Made by a program: the position numbers and the translations under genes. The notes under the pieces are model-generated. The model ran no database searches. It saw only the letters and a list, made by a program, of their open reading frames with translations, and was not told where the DNA came from. Positions 16,244 to 23,851 of a DNA stretch of 27,323 nt are shown piece by piece (the stretch's first letter is position 1; every line of letters begins with the position of its first letter). The stretch is from the NCBI GenBank assembly GCA_002381945.1, contig DFXY01000009.1, forward strand, positions 1 through 27,323, given 5' to 3'. Source of the stretch: Bacteriovoracaceae bacterium UBA4096 (lineage in GTDB: Bacteria > Bdellovibrionota > Bacteriovoracia > Bacteriovoracales > Bacteriovoracaceae).

Positions 16244-16912
16244 TCATACAGACAATGAGACATCATCATCCTGACCCCTTTCGGATTTTTGGGGAGGATG
16301 ACTTGCGCCCAAATTTAAGACTTCTGCTTTCGATCCAATATTAGGTTTAATAATGTCTCTAACACTCGCAAGGTGATCTGAACTCAAGTGCGCATACTTC
16401 TCAGTTGTCTTCACATCAACGTGACCCAAAACCTTTTTGAGGTCATAGATACTTCCACCCGACATCACAAATAGACTCGCATACGTGTGACGAGCATCAT
16501 GAATTCTTAGCTTCCTAATCCCAGCAGCTTTAAGATCTTTCTCCCAATTTCTACTTCTGAAGTTTTTTGGATCAATTGGTCTACCAACAACATCACTAAA
16601 TAGGAATGAACCCTTAGTATGATTCTTCATTGCTCCAAGTTCTTTTTTTAGAAGTGAATTCAGTGGAACAATCCGATCCTTTTTACCCTTAGTCGTGTAA
16701 ATAACCTTGTTGGAGATCGCACACCACATCTGTCCTATTAGGATGACGTTGTTTGTGAATTGAATACGATGCCATTCAAGTCCTAAAACCTCTCCAAGTC
16801 TTGCACCAGTCAAAAACAGAGTTAGATATAGAACATGTTTCCAACGATCCTCTCCAACGTACCGGTGGTGGAATTTTCTATTTAATGAAATCCAATAGTG
16901 AAGATATTCGCC
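16244..16912 (-). pseudogene. Tyrosine recombinase/integrase, N-terminally truncated
   Basis: The frame encodes the catalytic domain of a phage-type integrase. All active-site residues are visible (numbered from the TTG at 16811-16813): R5 in TGARLGE, K42 in TTKGKKDR, H105 and R108 in HDARHTYAS, H131 in VLGH and the nucleophile Y140 in EKYAHL. The frame stays open and integrase-like for 33 codons upstream of that TTG (YVGEDRWKHVLYLTLFLTGA), but these contain no ATG, GTG or TTG. It then meets a TGA at 16913-16915. The arm-binding and core-binding domains, normally about 150-200 residues, are absent, and the space they would need is taken by plus-strand genes. I read this as a deletion remnant; a short protein from the TTG could still be made. 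Confidence 0.82.
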
Positions 16913-17205
16913 TCAGCCGGTTCAAGCAGTATCAATATTGTCTTGATGAAGAAGCGATCCAGAGCACCAGAAATGTGTCATGTGATCGTTATTTAATTGG
17001 CAAAGGCAATACTCATCCCAGTGAACTGACAGATAGTGAGATGGAAGGTCTTAAAAGGCATATCACTAGAGACCGCCAAAAATTAGGGTTGCGATTTAGT
17101 ATGGAGAGTTCTCAGAGAAAATATCTTGAATCTCTTATTTACCAGGATAAGCAAGACATAGAGAAAGAGCTTCAGGTATTTAATGCATGGAAGGCGGGCG
17201 AATAG
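16885..17205 (+). CDS. Hypothetical protein, about 106 residues
   Basis: The frame is open from 16801, but its first part is antisense to the integrase remnant, so I choose the ATG at 16885. The binding site is poor. The product is charged and helical toward the end (MEGLKRHITRDRQKLGLRFS, then YLESLIYQDKQDIEKELQVF), with no signal peptide or membrane segment. A GC-rich hairpin covers the stop codon at 17203-17205, as would be expected after a true gene. The 5' part overlaps the integrase breakpoint at about 16912, so this gene may itself be a truncated remnant whose original start has been lost. I do not recognise a family. Confidence 0.45.
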   Translation: MKSNSEDIRLSRFKQYQYCLDEEAIQSTRNVSCDRYLIGKGNTHPSELTDSEMEGLKRHITRDRQKLGLRFSMESSQRKYLESLIYQDKQDIEKELQVFNAWKAGE

Positions 17206-17213
17206 CCCGCTTT
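17191..17213 (+). terminator. Hairpin over the stop of the 106-residue ORF
   Basis: AAGGCGGGC (17191-17199) pairs with GCCCGCTTT (17205-17213), allowing one G-U pair, around a 5-nt loop. The U tract after it is short and broken, so it is a moderate terminator at best. It separates this ORF from the exported protein that starts at 17235. Confidence 0.6.
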
Positions 17214-17234
17214 CTAACTTTACCAGGAGAGTTT

Positions 17235-17960
17235 ATGAGAAAATCATCTCTACTCCTGATCTCGTTATTGGCTCAGACTACTGCTCATGCAGGATCTTGT
17301 CTGGATACGGAGATAGTAGGAAAAGATATAAAGGTTATAACTGGTGAAGGGATTTCATATGAAGATGCGCGAATAGACCTGTACAGAAAACTGCCCCAGA
17401 TAGGAGTCCTCCAATCCATAAATTTAAAGACTACAAAGGTCTCAAGTGATTCTTCTTTTAGTGAAAACTCGATTCTTTCTAAGAGTATTAATGCAACTTT
17501 TGATCATATCTCTATTCAGAACTGTAGGCTTCCAGATGGTCGGTATGCCTCATCAGCGGCATTTCCATTAGATGGAGTATCATATCTGCCGAAAGGGCGA
17601 CTGAGGGGAGTATTTGAGGAACCAATCTTTAAAAAAGAATTTGCGACTTTTAAATATGCAAACCGAGTTTGCGGTGGAGAAATTTACACTGTCCTGATAA
17701 CAATGAATCGACATTACAGCATCAGTGGAGGACGCACAGTGCTTGAAAAGAATGTTAATGGAATTCACCAAGTAGTGATCTGTGGAACATTTAAACTAAA
17801 GAGCAGATGGTTTAATCACGGATGGACTGATGATTATCGAGAAGTATTCGCAAATCGGTATAATCTGATTTATCTAGGGTCATATAGGCAGAAGGATATT
17901 CGGGATCTTTCAATCGATTTGGGCCTTGAGATGATTAAGAATGCGATGAAGCCTGAATGA
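17235..17960 (+). CDS. Exported hypothetical protein, 241 residues
   Basis: The ATG at 17235 has AGGAGAG upstream; the longer in-frame start at 17187 lies in the previous gene. The product has a signal peptide (MRKSSLLLISLLAQTTAHAG, cleavage probably after AHA) and no lipobox. The mature part has four or five cysteines (CLD, NCRL, VCGGE, VICG), which could form disulfides in the periplasm. The segment ISYEDARIDLYRKLPQIGV, followed by SSDSSFSENSILSKSIN, loosely recalls LPP20-like lipoproteins, but this is too weak to name it. As the only exported protein in the element it may be cargo unrelated to the downstream cassette. The gap of over 300 bases after it also suggests separate transcription. 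Confidence 0.72.
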   Translation: MRKSSLLLISLLAQTTAHAGSCLDTEIVGKDIKVITGEGISYEDARIDLYRKLPQIGVLQSINLKTTKVSSDSSFSENSILSKSINATFDHISIQNCRLPDGRYASSAAFPLDGVSYLPKGRLRGVFEEPIFKKEFATFKYANRVCGGEIYTVLITMNRHYSISGGRTVLEKNVNGIHQVVICGTFKLKSRWFNHGWTDDYREVFANRYNLIYLGSYRQKDIRDLSIDLGLEMIKNAMKPE

Positions 17961-18271
17961 ATAAACTAGAATGTTTTTGAATAATAAGTGACGTTTACGA
18001 CCTGGTACCGTAATGAAAAAATAGAGACAAATCTTTTTAATATCAGCAACTTAAAGCAGTGGCTAATGTTGGTACCAGTAACTTCAAAAGTTTTTAAAAT
18101 AATATTCAATAAATTTTAAAAAGCCCTGATTTTAGCTTGTTACGATAAAGTAAATAGCACCCTCCTTGTTCACACAAGTGATAATGAAGAGGGCGACGCG
18201 TTAAAGCAATTAGAAACAATGACTTAGCCAGTACATTTGATTACTATTTTCATTAACCTGTGAGAAAATTT
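17961..18271 (+). promoter_or_regulatory. Leader region of the three-gene cassette
   Basis: No credible coding frame is seen in these 311 bases. They hold a nested dyad: CCCTC (18160-18164) with GAGGG (18189-18193) outside, and CTTGT-TCAC-ACAAG (18165-18178) inside, about 80 bases before the kinase start. GGTACC occurs at 18004 and 18071, with CTGGTACC and GGTACCAG in opposite orientation. The cassette promoter must lie here, but I cannot place a -35/-10 pair with confidence. The dyads could be an operator or a leader-RNA structure. Confidence 0.4.
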
Positions 18272-20419
18272 ATGAGTGAAAATTTGAATCTTAGTGCAAA
18301 TGCCCAGTACGTGCCTTTTAGTGTTCACCCAAGAGCCATTAAAGAACTTGGTGAAAGACTAGTTACGGATGACTTCGTTGCAATTTCAGAGTTGGTTAAG
18401 AATTCCTATGATGCAATGGCAACAGAGGTAATCATTCGATTTGGATCTAATACAGCAGGCAGTTTCATTGAAATCGAAGATGATGGAGATGGAATGTCGC
18501 TTGAGATTCTGAAAAATGTTTGGACACAGCTTTTTACACCATACAAAAAAATCCTCAAATTACAGAATCGAAAGAGAAAAAGAAGTTTGTCAGGTGATAA
18601 AGGTATTGGGCGCCTATCTGCTGCAAGATTGGGTGGAGAACTAGAAGTTTATACTCAGATAAAGAATGAAGATTGTTACGCCTTACTTCTAGATTGGAGC
18701 AAATTCACTTCTATTGATGAGAATGATTCGATAGATGATTTGGTTTTTGATGACTTTACTGTTGCAATCGATCACTGGTCAAACACTCCTTTCACTAAGA
18801 AACATGGTGCGTTGATAAGGATTAGCAACTTAAAGAAGAAAGATTGGTTAGTGGATCAGGATTCTGTTGATCAGTTAAAGAAAGAGTTAGCAAGAATAAA
18901 ACCCCCTCTTCGAAAATCAGATGATTTCGTAATCAAGCTAGAACATCCGTTGTTTAACAACGGAGAGATCACAAATGTTGCATCTTCTTATCCAAAATTC
19001 TTGGATTACCCTCATTATCTTTACAAAGGCAAAGTTTCAAAACAAGGTCTCGCTGCCCAAATTAGTATAAATAAGAGATACGTTCAGAAGAGTGAAGGCA
19101 TAAAAAAAACAATGTCGGATTTGCTTGGTGAGGATGAGCAATTTATTTGTGGAGAATTTGAATTTGAATTCAGAGTTTGGGATTTGGATTCAAATTCCGT
19201 TGGAGATATTAGCGACCAGTTTGATCTTCAAAAAAGAGAAATAAGAGAATGGATCAAGCTTAATCGAGGAGTTTCTTTATATCGAGATGAGATACTGGTT
19301 TTGCCAAAAACATCTGGCATTGATTGGTTAAATCTTGAGCAGCGTCGAGTAAGTAGAATTGGTGATCGAATTTCAACAAATAATATTATTTCGTTTATTG
19401 ATATTTCAAGCAAAGAAAATCCGGATCTCGTCGATACAGCAGATAGAGAAATGTTAGAGCGTAATAGTGCAAGTGAACAGTTTCACCAATTGCTCCTAGA
19501 GGCTATTTCGTTATTAGAAGTAATTAGAAAGAAATACAAATCTACGAAAGAAGATGCTTATTCATTTAGATTTTTATTGGAAAATGAGCAGGTGGAAAAT
19601 TCAATTCAAAGTATTAGAGATTCTATATCAACAGAAGGCACATCAGATTCAGTTTTAAAACTTGTGGATAAATTAGGTGTGGACCTAAAGAAAAGAGATG
19701 ACCTGATAAAAGATAGACTTGGGTATTACAGTCGTCTTGCATCAGTCGGTACTATTGCATCTTACGTAGTGCACGAAGTAAGAAATTCAAGTGTTGCTAT
19801 TGGTGCTTGTAATCGCGATGGAAGGACTCTATTAGAGGGCTGTAACAGCGAAAAGAAGGGTTTAGTTGAAAAAAGATTAGAAACTTCAGATAAAGCTTTG
19901 GCCTCCTTGGAAACACTTGCTAATGCGGTCTTGCCTCTTTCAGGAGCTAAATTTCAACTTAAAACAAATGAGTTTGTAAGCTTGAATGGGATATTTGCGA
20001 GCTGCTTAGAGGCTAACAGTAAACTGATATCCAAACGTGAAATTAGAATAGTGAATGAAACAAAGAATGATGAGGTCGGAGTTTCTGAAGGAGAGTTATT
20101 TATTTTGCTCCAAAACCTTCTCCAAAATGCGATCTATTGGGTTAGTAAAAAGAAAAATTCTGAAAGAATAATTAAATTAGGTAGCTTAAAACGACAAAAG
20201 GAAAGCTTGGTCTTCATATTTGAAGATAATGGACCAGGAATTAATCAGGAATACTCAGATCTTATCTTGTTGCCTGGAGTAAGTGCCAAGCCCGATGGGA
20301 CAGGCATGGGTCTCACTGTAGTTGCTGAAATATGTGAGAAATACCGTGGCCGCATAGAAGTCGTTGAAAGCTCACTTGGCGGTGCCGCTTTTGAAATCAC
20401 ACTACCAAGGAAAGTTTGA
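18272..20419 (+). CDS. Dual Bergerat-fold ATPase: Hsp90/MutL-like domain fused to histidine kinase
   Basis: The 715-residue cytoplasmic protein has two GHKL ATPase modules. The N-terminal one has the N-box ELVKNSYDA (E40, N44, D47), then IEDDGDGMS (70-76) and SGDKGIGRLSAARLG (107-121), the pattern of Hsp90/MutL/MORC-like proteins. A middle region (about 130-470) carries no motif I know. The C-terminal module is a complete histidine kinase core: YYSRLASVGTIAS, H-box HEVRN with phospho-acceptor H501, N-box NLLQNAIYW (N619), G1 FEDNGPGI (D652) and G2 GTGMGL (676-681). No membrane segment is seen, so the signal is intracellular. I choose the ATG at 18272 over a GTG at 18260. The receiver gene starts one base after its stop, making the pair a likely two-component system. 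Confidence 0.88.
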   Translation: MSENLNLSANAQYVPFSVHPRAIKELGERLVTDDFVAISELVKNSYDAMATEVIIRFGSNTAGSFIEIEDDGDGMSLEILKNVWTQLFTPYKKILKLQNRKRKRSLSGDKGIGRLSAARLGGELEVYTQIKNEDCYALLLDWSKFTSIDENDSIDDLVFDDFTVAIDHWSNTPFTKKHGALIRISNLKKKDWLVDQDSVDQLKKELARIKPPLRKSDDFVIKLEHPLFNNGEITNVASSYPKFLDYPHYLYKGKVSKQGLAAQISINKRYVQKSEGIKKTMSDLLGEDEQFICGEFEFEFRVWDLDSNSVGDISDQFDLQKREIREWIKLNRGVSLYRDEILVLPKTSGIDWLNLEQRRVSRIGDRISTNNIISFIDISSKENPDLVDTADREMLERNSASEQFHQLLLEAISLLEVIRKKYKSTKEDAYSFRFLLENEQVENSIQSIRDSISTEGTSDSVLKLVDKLGVDLKKRDDLIKDRLGYYSRLASVGTIASYVVHEVRNSSVAIGACNRDGRTLLEGCNSEKKGLVEKRLETSDKALASLETLANAVLPLSGAKFQLKTNEFVSLNGIFASCLEANSKLISKREIRIVNETKNDEVGVSEGELFILLQNLLQNAIYWVSKKKNSERIIKLGSLKRQKESLVFIFEDNGPGINQEYSDLILLPGVSAKPDGTGMGLTVVAEICEKYRGRIEVVESSLGGAAFEITLPRKV

Positions 20420-20420
20420 T

Positions 20421-21599
20421 ATGTTTATTTGCTGGGTGGAAGATGATGATGCTCCTTATGATACATTCATAGCAACTCTTGAATCTGCAGGAAAAAAAGA
20501 TCTGTTTAAGATACAACGGTTTAATGACTTTGATGAAGCTAGTCAGAGTTTACAGTATTATAATTACTCCCTCCTGATACTAGATCTTCGAGATGGTGAT
20601 GACGGTGAAAGAAAGGGTGATAACGTACTTAGAGAAATTTTTGAAAACTCTTTTAAGCCGACAATAATATATAGTGCTGTTGAACCAAACGAAGTTGGAA
20701 ATGATGACCCAAGAAAACATCCTTTAGTAAACTACATTCAAAAAAAAGCAGGCTCAGATCTTGTCTTGTTAGAAGAACTTGAAAAATTGAAAGATAAAAT
20801 TTCTTTCTTGGAAAATGTTAAATCTACTATAGATAACATCAATTTTCAGTTGCTGAAAAATACATTTCCTGTCGTTGTAGAAGACGATTTGCCTTTAGAC
20901 GTAATGGAGAGATTGTTCGCAAGGCGAATTGCTGCTTCTTTGGATTTTGCTTTTCATCTTGCGGAGGGGACTTTAATCGACCCCTGTGAGATGTACTTAT
21001 ATCCTCCTTTGCCAGGTACTGATCTTCTGACCGGCGACATTATTAAAAATAAAAATGATGGAACTTATTTTGTTATTCTTTCTCCTTCATGCGATATGGC
21101 TCAGTTAGGTGGCAGAAATCCTAAAATTCCGAATGTTCTCGTGGCTCAACTAGATGAAATAAAGCCTATCCTTGAGGAGACGGATTTTTTTAGAGGAAAA
21201 ACGGATCATAAAAAACTTGGAGATGAGATAAAAAAACAAAGAGACAAGGAACCAAGAGAAGGTCGAATCTATCTACCAAGACTTAATAAGACCCTTCCAG
21301 GATTTAGAGTAAATCTCAAGAAATTAAGCCTAATTGCCATTAAGCAAGTTAGCCTTGAAGAAAAAATAGTAGATAAAGATTTTTATCGTATTTCTTCTCT
21401 AGATTCTCCATTTCGAGAGAGCTTTAGTACATTGGCAGGACAAGAAATGGGGAGGTTTGGTTTACCAGACTTTGATTATGAAAAATGGGGCTCGGGCTAT
21501 TGGCAAGTACATCCAAAAAAACCAGATGATGCAGTTGTTACTGCTCAAGAGGTTACAAGTAATTTAAAAAAAGAAGCAGTTAAGGATAATAAGAAATGA
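20421..21599 (+). CDS. Receiver-domain protein with unassigned C-terminal domain
   Basis: The 392-residue product begins with a receiver domain complete in its key residues: acidic pocket EDDD (E7-D10), phospho-acceptor D55 in LLILDLRD, the switch serine in IIYSA (S85) and K109. It is followed by a helical linker (about 115-145) and some 240 residues that I cannot assign. That part contains PPLPGTDLLTGDII, then YFVILSPSCDM with C224, and later GRIYLPRLN. It looks like a beta-rich domain with a conserved-looking Cys-Asp pair, and there is no helix-turn-helix, so it may not be a classical transcription factor. AAGGAAAG precedes the ATG at 20421. The end overlaps the methyltransferase start as ATGA. 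I infer that phosphorylation by the upstream kinase controls the C-terminal domain. Confidence 0.83.
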   Translation: MFICWVEDDDAPYDTFIATLESAGKKDLFKIQRFNDFDEASQSLQYYNYSLLILDLRDGDDGERKGDNVLREIFENSFKPTIIYSAVEPNEVGNDDPRKHPLVNYIQKKAGSDLVLLEELEKLKDKISFLENVKSTIDNINFQLLKNTFPVVVEDDLPLDVMERLFARRIAASLDFAFHLAEGTLIDPCEMYLYPPLPGTDLLTGDIIKNKNDGTYFVILSPSCDMAQLGGRNPKIPNVLVAQLDEIKPILEETDFFRGKTDHKKLGDEIKKQRDKEPREGRIYLPRLNKTLPGFRVNLKKLSLIAIKQVSLEEKIVDKDFYRISSLDSPFRESFSTLAGQEMGRFGLPDFDYEKWGSGYWQVHPKKPDDAVVTAQEVTSNLKKEAVKDNKK

Positions 21600-22642
21600 A
21601 TAGAGTTATAGGGGTAGACTTCTTTTCTGGGTGTGGAGGAACTTCACTGGGTCTTAAACAGGCAGGAATAAATATTGTAAGAGGAATTGATTTTGATGCT
21701 TCTTGCAAGGAAGTGTATGAAAATAATATTAAAGGGGCTGACTTTCTAAATGAAGATATTAGTAAGTTGAATCCAGCTGATGTTTTAAAAGGCATCAAAA
21801 AAGGTAAGAAAGATTTTTTATTGTTTTCTGCATGTGCCCCTTGCCAACCATTTTCTGCAAGGAATCCAAGTAAAGGTAGTAAAGGTGACGACAGGAAAAA
21901 CTTATTGCTTTCATTCTCTAGGTTTGTAGATTTTCATAGACCAGACTTTGTCTTTATTGAAAATGTACCTGGAATTCAAAATGTTAAAGGAAATAGTGGG
22001 GTCTTTTCTAAGTTTCTAAAGAAATTGAAAGCATATGGTTATCAATATGCCTTTGATGTAGTTGATGCTAAGGATTTTGGAGTTCCACAATCAAGAAAAA
22101 GACTGATACTTTTAGCTTCGAATCTTCCAAATATTGAGTTGTCCCTGCCCTCTTTAACTCACGGTCCTGGTAAGCGTCCGTATGTGACTGTTAGAAAAGC
22201 AATTGCAGATTTTCCTTTAATAAAGCATGGAGAAGAACATTCACTAAATGGTCACAGAGCAAGAGGATTATCAGATATAAATTTAAAACGTATTAAAACT
22301 ACGCCTAAAGATGGTGGTAGTAGAATGTCTTGGCCAAAAAATCTTTCTTTAGAATGTCATAAATCTACAAAAGGGCATTCTGACGTTTATGGAAGAATGA
22401 GTTGGAGTAAGCCAGCTCCAACATTAACATGCAAATGCACCTCCATATCAAATGGAAGATATGGTCATCCTACTCAGGATCGCGCTATCACACCTAGGGA
22501 GGCAGCATCTTTACAAACTTTTCCTAAGAGTTTCAAACTATTTGGCGGTATAGACCAGATGACCCGTCATATAGGTAATGCTGTCCCACCTTTGTTAGCA
22601 AAAAACGTCGGAAAGAAGATTTTGCAAATTATTACTAAGTGA
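21596..22642 (+). CDS. DNA (cytosine-5)-methyltransferase
   Basis: This enzyme transfers methyl from S-adenosylmethionine to C5 of cytosine in a specific DNA site. All main motifs are intact in 348 residues: motif I DFFSGCGGTSLGL (8-20), motif IV APCQPFS (81-87, catalytic C83), motif VI ENVPG (122-126), motif VIII QSRKR (165-169), motif IX REAASLQTFP (301-310) and motif X GNAVPP (327-332). The target-recognition region between VIII and IX is of modest size, and its site cannot be read from sequence. No endonuclease or Vsr-like gene follows, so it is orphan with respect to classical type II restriction. Its start overlaps the receiver gene stop (ATGA). Arm repeats and attR lie beyond. Confidence 0.95.
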   Translation: MNRVIGVDFFSGCGGTSLGLKQAGINIVRGIDFDASCKEVYENNIKGADFLNEDISKLNPADVLKGIKKGKKDFLLFSACAPCQPFSARNPSKGSKGDDRKNLLLSFSRFVDFHRPDFVFIENVPGIQNVKGNSGVFSKFLKKLKAYGYQYAFDVVDAKDFGVPQSRKRLILLASNLPNIELSLPSLTHGPGKRPYVTVRKAIADFPLIKHGEEHSLNGHRARGLSDINLKRIKTTPKDGGSRMSWPKNLSLECHKSTKGHSDVYGRMSWSKPAPTLTCKCTSISNGRYGHPTQDRAITPREAASLQTFPKSFKLFGGIDQMTRHIGNAVPPLLAKNVGKKILQIITK

Positions 22643-22725
22643 AGGTTGCTTTGAGTGCAATCTCTTAATAAGTTTCCAGATATCTTATTCTTCCAGAATA
22701 GTTCATTGGGTTTTTATGGATTTGA

Positions 22726-22745
22726 AGCGTGAATTGAGCGTGATG
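22726..22745 (+). repeat. Right pair of arm-type repeats
   Basis: AGCGTGAAT (22726-22734) and AGCGTGATG (22737-22745) repeat with the same 11-bp period and orientation as the left pair at 16216-16235. The right pair lies 116 bases before attR, the left pair 49 bases after attL. Confidence 0.7.
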
Positions 22746-22861
22746 ATAGATAGAAAAGGGTAGAAATTGGAAGTAGTCCTGAGCATGAGCAAAATAGAAA
22801 TTTGTTAATAATTAGTATTAGTTACGATTAAAATTGCTAACTTGCTTAAATTAAAGGACCA

Positions 22862-22907
22862 GCTCATAACCCGAAGGTCATAGGTTCAAATCCTATTCCC
22901 GCAACCA
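22862..22907 (+). repeat. attR: duplicated tRNA 3' end
   Basis: This is an exact copy of 16121-16166 (anticodon region to CCA). The tRNA 5' half is missing here, so it is a junction remnant and not a tRNA gene. Confidence 0.93.
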
Positions 22908-23129
22908 AATCTTTTTAGACATTTAAATCAGATCTGACTTTGACTCTCATCCCTCCAGAGCGATGCCTTTAGTCATAGCATCCCATTAATCTAAGTTTGC
23001 CCTTCTCTTAAGGGTTCACTCGAAAAGAAATTCTAATTTATGCTTGATAGCTTTAAGAATGACCTTCGTTTTGGAGGTGTTAATGTCCATGCTACAATAA
23101 AGGCAAGATCTTAATTATCGGAAGAAATA

Positions 23130-23657
23130 ATGAAATCAGTAATTGCTCTATTGGGAAGTAAAAAAATATTTCATGTCACATTCGTTTTAATAAAATCATG
23201 GTTCTTTTTCTGGCTCGCCATATCCATCACGAGCATTGTAGCAGGTGTTTATTTATATCTTGTTCAAGATATTTACAAAGCAATAGGCGTATTACTTCCA
23301 AGTTTTATCTTATTAATAAAGTCTATTCTCTATATATATGTATTAAAGAAAGCGGTTAAGCTATTCACCGAAATGGAATCTTATTCTTCTTCATTAGAAG
23401 TAATAAGTTTCAATCTTTTAATGTTGTTTTTTATTGATGCTTCTTCACTGTTCCTAGGAAGCACTAACGGCGATAGTATAAAAAAAACGAGTATTCTCTT
23501 TCTTGATGTTCTGAATAAGGACAGTACCTTCTATGAATTTTATTCAAATGTTTACATCTATATTCCGGCAGCATTCCACTTCATAAGGCCCGAATTAGAA
23601 GGTGTAAGCTTGTTAGTTTTAAGTGTGATAACAGCTTTTGCTAGTCGAAGAAAATAG
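23130..23657 (+). CDS. Hypothetical integral membrane protein, 175 residues
   Basis: Hydrophobic segments can be seen at about 18-46 (KSWFFFWLAISITSIVAGVY), 50-75 (AIGVLLPSFILLIKSILYIY), 92-110 (ISFNLLMLFFIDASSLFLG) and 155-170, so three or four membrane passes are likely. GGAAGAA precedes the ATG at 23130. There is no catalytic motif or known family signature. It is outside the attR repeat, so it belongs to the chromosome or to an older insertion. A gap of nearly 200 bases separates it from the protease lipoprotein gene. Confidence 0.65.
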   Translation: MKSVIALLGSKKIFHVTFVLIKSWFFFWLAISITSIVAGVYLYLVQDIYKAIGVLLPSFILLIKSILYIYVLKKAVKLFTEMESYSSSLEVISFNLLMLFFIDASSLFLGSTNGDSIKKTSILFLDVLNKDSTFYEFYSNVYIYIPAAFHFIRPELEGVSLLVLSVITAFASRRK

Positions 23658-23851
23658 TCTTATATCGTCTTATTAAGAAAATTATCGCTTAACTTGCCCA
23701 CGCTCAAAAATTTATGAATAATTTTTCTTAAAAATGATGGTGCTCCCTTTGCTATTTCAGGTAGTTAGATGATCCAAAATAAAAATTAAGTGTTTTAGAA
23801 CTGCTGAGCTTCCGATGAAACTTCATTAATAACCTTCATCATTGGTGAAAA

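Larger units (their letters stand above)
22643..23129. other. Element right end and flank without genes
   Basis: No credible gene is seen. The stretch contains the right arm repeats (22726-22745), attR (22862-22907) and the chromosomal flank. A weak hairpin (TTGC-N7-GCAA) follows the methyltransferase, and CCCTT-N5-AAGGG lies near 23000-23015; neither has a proper U tract. The chromosomal part (22908-23129) would hold the promoter of the membrane-protein gene at 23130. Confidence 0.5.

Noticed and set aside
16801..16884. Longer plus-strand start of the 106-residue ORF
   Set aside because: This part is antisense to the conserved integrase motif region, whose sequence is clearly coding on the other strand.
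18004..18078. Repeated GGTACC words as a functional operator pair
   Set aside because: Six-base palindromes recur by chance and the flanks differ; they are kept only as a note in the leader entry.
17235..21599. Hidden restriction endonuclease partner of the methyltransferase
   Set aside because: I looked for PD-(D/E)XK, HNH and GIY-YIG patterns in the exported protein and in the receiver protein C-terminus and saw none convincing.
16216..22745. AGCGTGAAT repeats as a CRISPR-like array
   Set aside because: There are only two short copies per end with no spacers; the att-flanking position explains them better.
22862..22907. A second tRNA-fMet gene
   Set aside because: Only the 3' 46 bases are present. 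The acceptor 5' strand and D arm are missing, so it is an att remnant.
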